Shown: piece by piece, positions 62,880 to 64,000 of the stretch
Layout: each line of letters opens with the position of its first letter
Numbering within the stretch: position 1 is the stretch's first letter
DNA from: Petaurus breviceps papuanus
Lineage: Eukaryota > Chordata > Mammalia > Diprotodontia > Petauridae
Length of the DNA: 64,000 nt
Direction: 5' to 3'
NCBI GenBank assembly: GCA_028583685.1
Contig: JAMXIF010001253.1
Coordinates: 101,212,677 to 101,276,676 of the forward strand
The notes under the pieces: generated by a model
What the model saw: the letters and a program-made list of their open reading frames with translations, nothing else
What the model was told of the DNA's origin: nothing
Databases searched by the model: none
Position numbers and translations under genes: made by a program

Positions 62880-63605
62880 TTTAGAGCATTGTTCAAAGTG
62901 TGGCCTTAAAGACCCTTTCCAGTTCTTTGGGAGGCCAAAACTATTTCTATAATAATGCTAAGATATTATTTACTTTTTAAAACAAGCCTCTCTTTTCCAA
63001 CTACATATCTGTGTGAAGCCAGACTCTCTCCTTATACTTTAACCAAAACCATATATCACAACAGATTGGGTGCAGAAGAAGGTAAAAGAACCCAGTTGTC
63101 TTCTATTAAGCCAGATATCAAAGAGAGTTAGGGAAATATGAAAAAACAATGCCACTCTTCTTATTGTTTTTAAAAATATGTAGTTATTTTTCATAAAAAA
63201 TGTTAGCTTAATATGTAATTTGTTGTTTAGTTGATTAGTCGTGTCAAACTATTTGTGATCCCATTTGGGGTTTCCTTGACAAAAATATTGGAGTGGTTTG
63301 CCCTTTCCTTCTCCAGTCTATTCTACAGATGAGAAAACTGAGGCAAACAGGGTTAAGTGACTTGCTCAGGGTCACAGTAAGTGTATGAGACTCTTGGCCT
63401 AGTGCTCTATCCACTGAACCACCTAGCTGACCTGTCACATATAATAGGCTTATTATTATTCTCAATAAATTTAAAAATATTTTAAAATATATCAATTTAA
63501 CTTTCTAATATAGTAAAAAGGCTCTTTGGGGGCCTCAATAATTTTTAAGGGTATAAAGGATCCTTAATTATTTTTTAAAGTGTAAAGGAGTCCCCAGTCA
63601 GTATA
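62880..63605 (-). mobile_element. hAT-type element, second copy, split by MAR1
   Basis: 'gttcaaagtgtggccttaaa', 'aggccaaaactatttctata', 'cagttgtcttctattaagcc', 'caatgccactcttcttattg' and, after the SINE, 'aaggctctttgggggcctca', 'ataatttttaagggtataaa'. Same mammal-wide non-autonomous hAT as 24308-24705, but longer and reversed. No transposase. Confidence 0.7.
63222..63436 (-). mobile_element. MAR1-type SINE nested in hAT
   Basis: 'gattagtcgtgtcaaactat', 'ccatttggggtttccttgac', 'aactgaggcaaacagggtta', 'ctctatccactgaaccacct'. Confidence 0.85.
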
Positions 63606-63707
63606 CCAGAGGCCTTCCTACCTCTCATTTAAAAAAGTACCTATGTAACAAGTCTATCTATATATGTTCTATCTCATTCTCACCCTATAACCAGCTCACC
63701 TCCTTAT

Positions 63708-63772
63708 TTGGTCATTTTTGTTGTTGTTCTGTTGTTTTCAGTCATGTCCGACTCTTTGTGACCACATTTCAG
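63708..63772 (-). mobile_element. MAR1 tail fragment
   Basis: 'gttgttttcagtcatgtccg', 'actctttgtgaccacatttc': the RTE-like end only. Confidence 0.7.
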
Positions 63773-63804
63773 TCATATATTTCCTTTTACATGTAAGTCT
63801 TCCT

Positions 63805-64000
63805 TGGGGCAGCTAGGTGGCACTTAAGTTAGAGCGCTGGGGCCAGGAGTCAGGAAGACCTGAGTTCAAATCTGTCCTCAGACACCTATTAGCTGTGTGA
63901 CCCTGGGCCAGTCACTTAACCCTGTTTGCCTCAGTTTTCTCATCTGTAAAATGAGCTGGAGAAGGATATGGCAAACCACTTCAGTGTCTTTGCCAAGAAA
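63805..64000 (+). mobile_element. MAR1-type SINE, cut by the window end
   Basis: 'ggggcagctaggtggcactt', 'gagttcaaatctgtcctcag', 'ccctgggccagtcacttaac', 'tgtctttgccaagaaa' at the last base. Its tail lies beyond 64000. Confidence 0.9.

Overview
The window reads as non-coding nuclear DNA of a marsupial. The main evidence is its repeat content. There are many tRNA-headed SINEs with a GGCAGCTAGGTGGCACAGTGG-like start (a Pol III A-box), CORE-SINEs ending in an RTE/BovB-like tail (MAR1 type), ancient MIR/THER and LINE-2 copies on both strands, L1 3' ends of the marsupial kind, and RTE-clade LINE pieces. I cannot name the species. There is no protein-coding host gene, tRNA, rRNA or CRISPR array that I can support. 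All open frames longer than about 60 codons fall in repeats or microsatellites, or lack any recognisable domain, so the window is intergenic or inside large introns.

Layout. 1-5.6 kb: SINEs, two adjacent L1 3' ends on the minus strand and a 37-bp hAT-like element made almost only of its terminal repeats. 5.6-12.2 kb: largely single-copy DNA with a Tigger-type MITE, a MAR1 SINE nested in L2, a head-to-tail dimeric SINE with one shared target-site duplication, and a hAT element holding a (GT)n tract and an assembly gap. 12.2-15 kb: an almost complete ORF1-only L1 derivative (HAL1-like, 2.28 kb) inserted into an older L2. 15-27.4 kb: L2 interrupted by a short L1, several MAR1/MIR copies, an L1 3' end split by a hAT element, and a second Tigger MITE nested in an L2 tail. 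27.4-38 kb: L2 with a 70-bp hAT mini-element, a 1.1-kb repeat-free stretch that looks like candidate regulatory DNA, and an RTE-tailed insertion in L2. 38-38.5 kb: a solo LTR with a 5-bp duplication. 38.5-47 kb: SINE/L2/MIR mosaic. 47.2-50.4 kb: the body of an RTE-clade LINE with endonuclease- and RT-like stretches, cut by a MIR. 50.5-64 kb: nested SINEs, a second dimeric SINE, L2 and RTE reverse-transcriptase remnants, microsatellites and a second hAT copy holding a MAR1.

No genes act together here. What can be read is an order of insertions: L2/MIR oldest, then hAT and old L1, then MAR1, RTE tails and Tigger MITEs, and last the tRNA-SINEs with perfect duplications and the HAL1-like element. 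Three 10-N gaps sit inside microsatellites. Family names are from memory of consensus sequences and were not checked by search.
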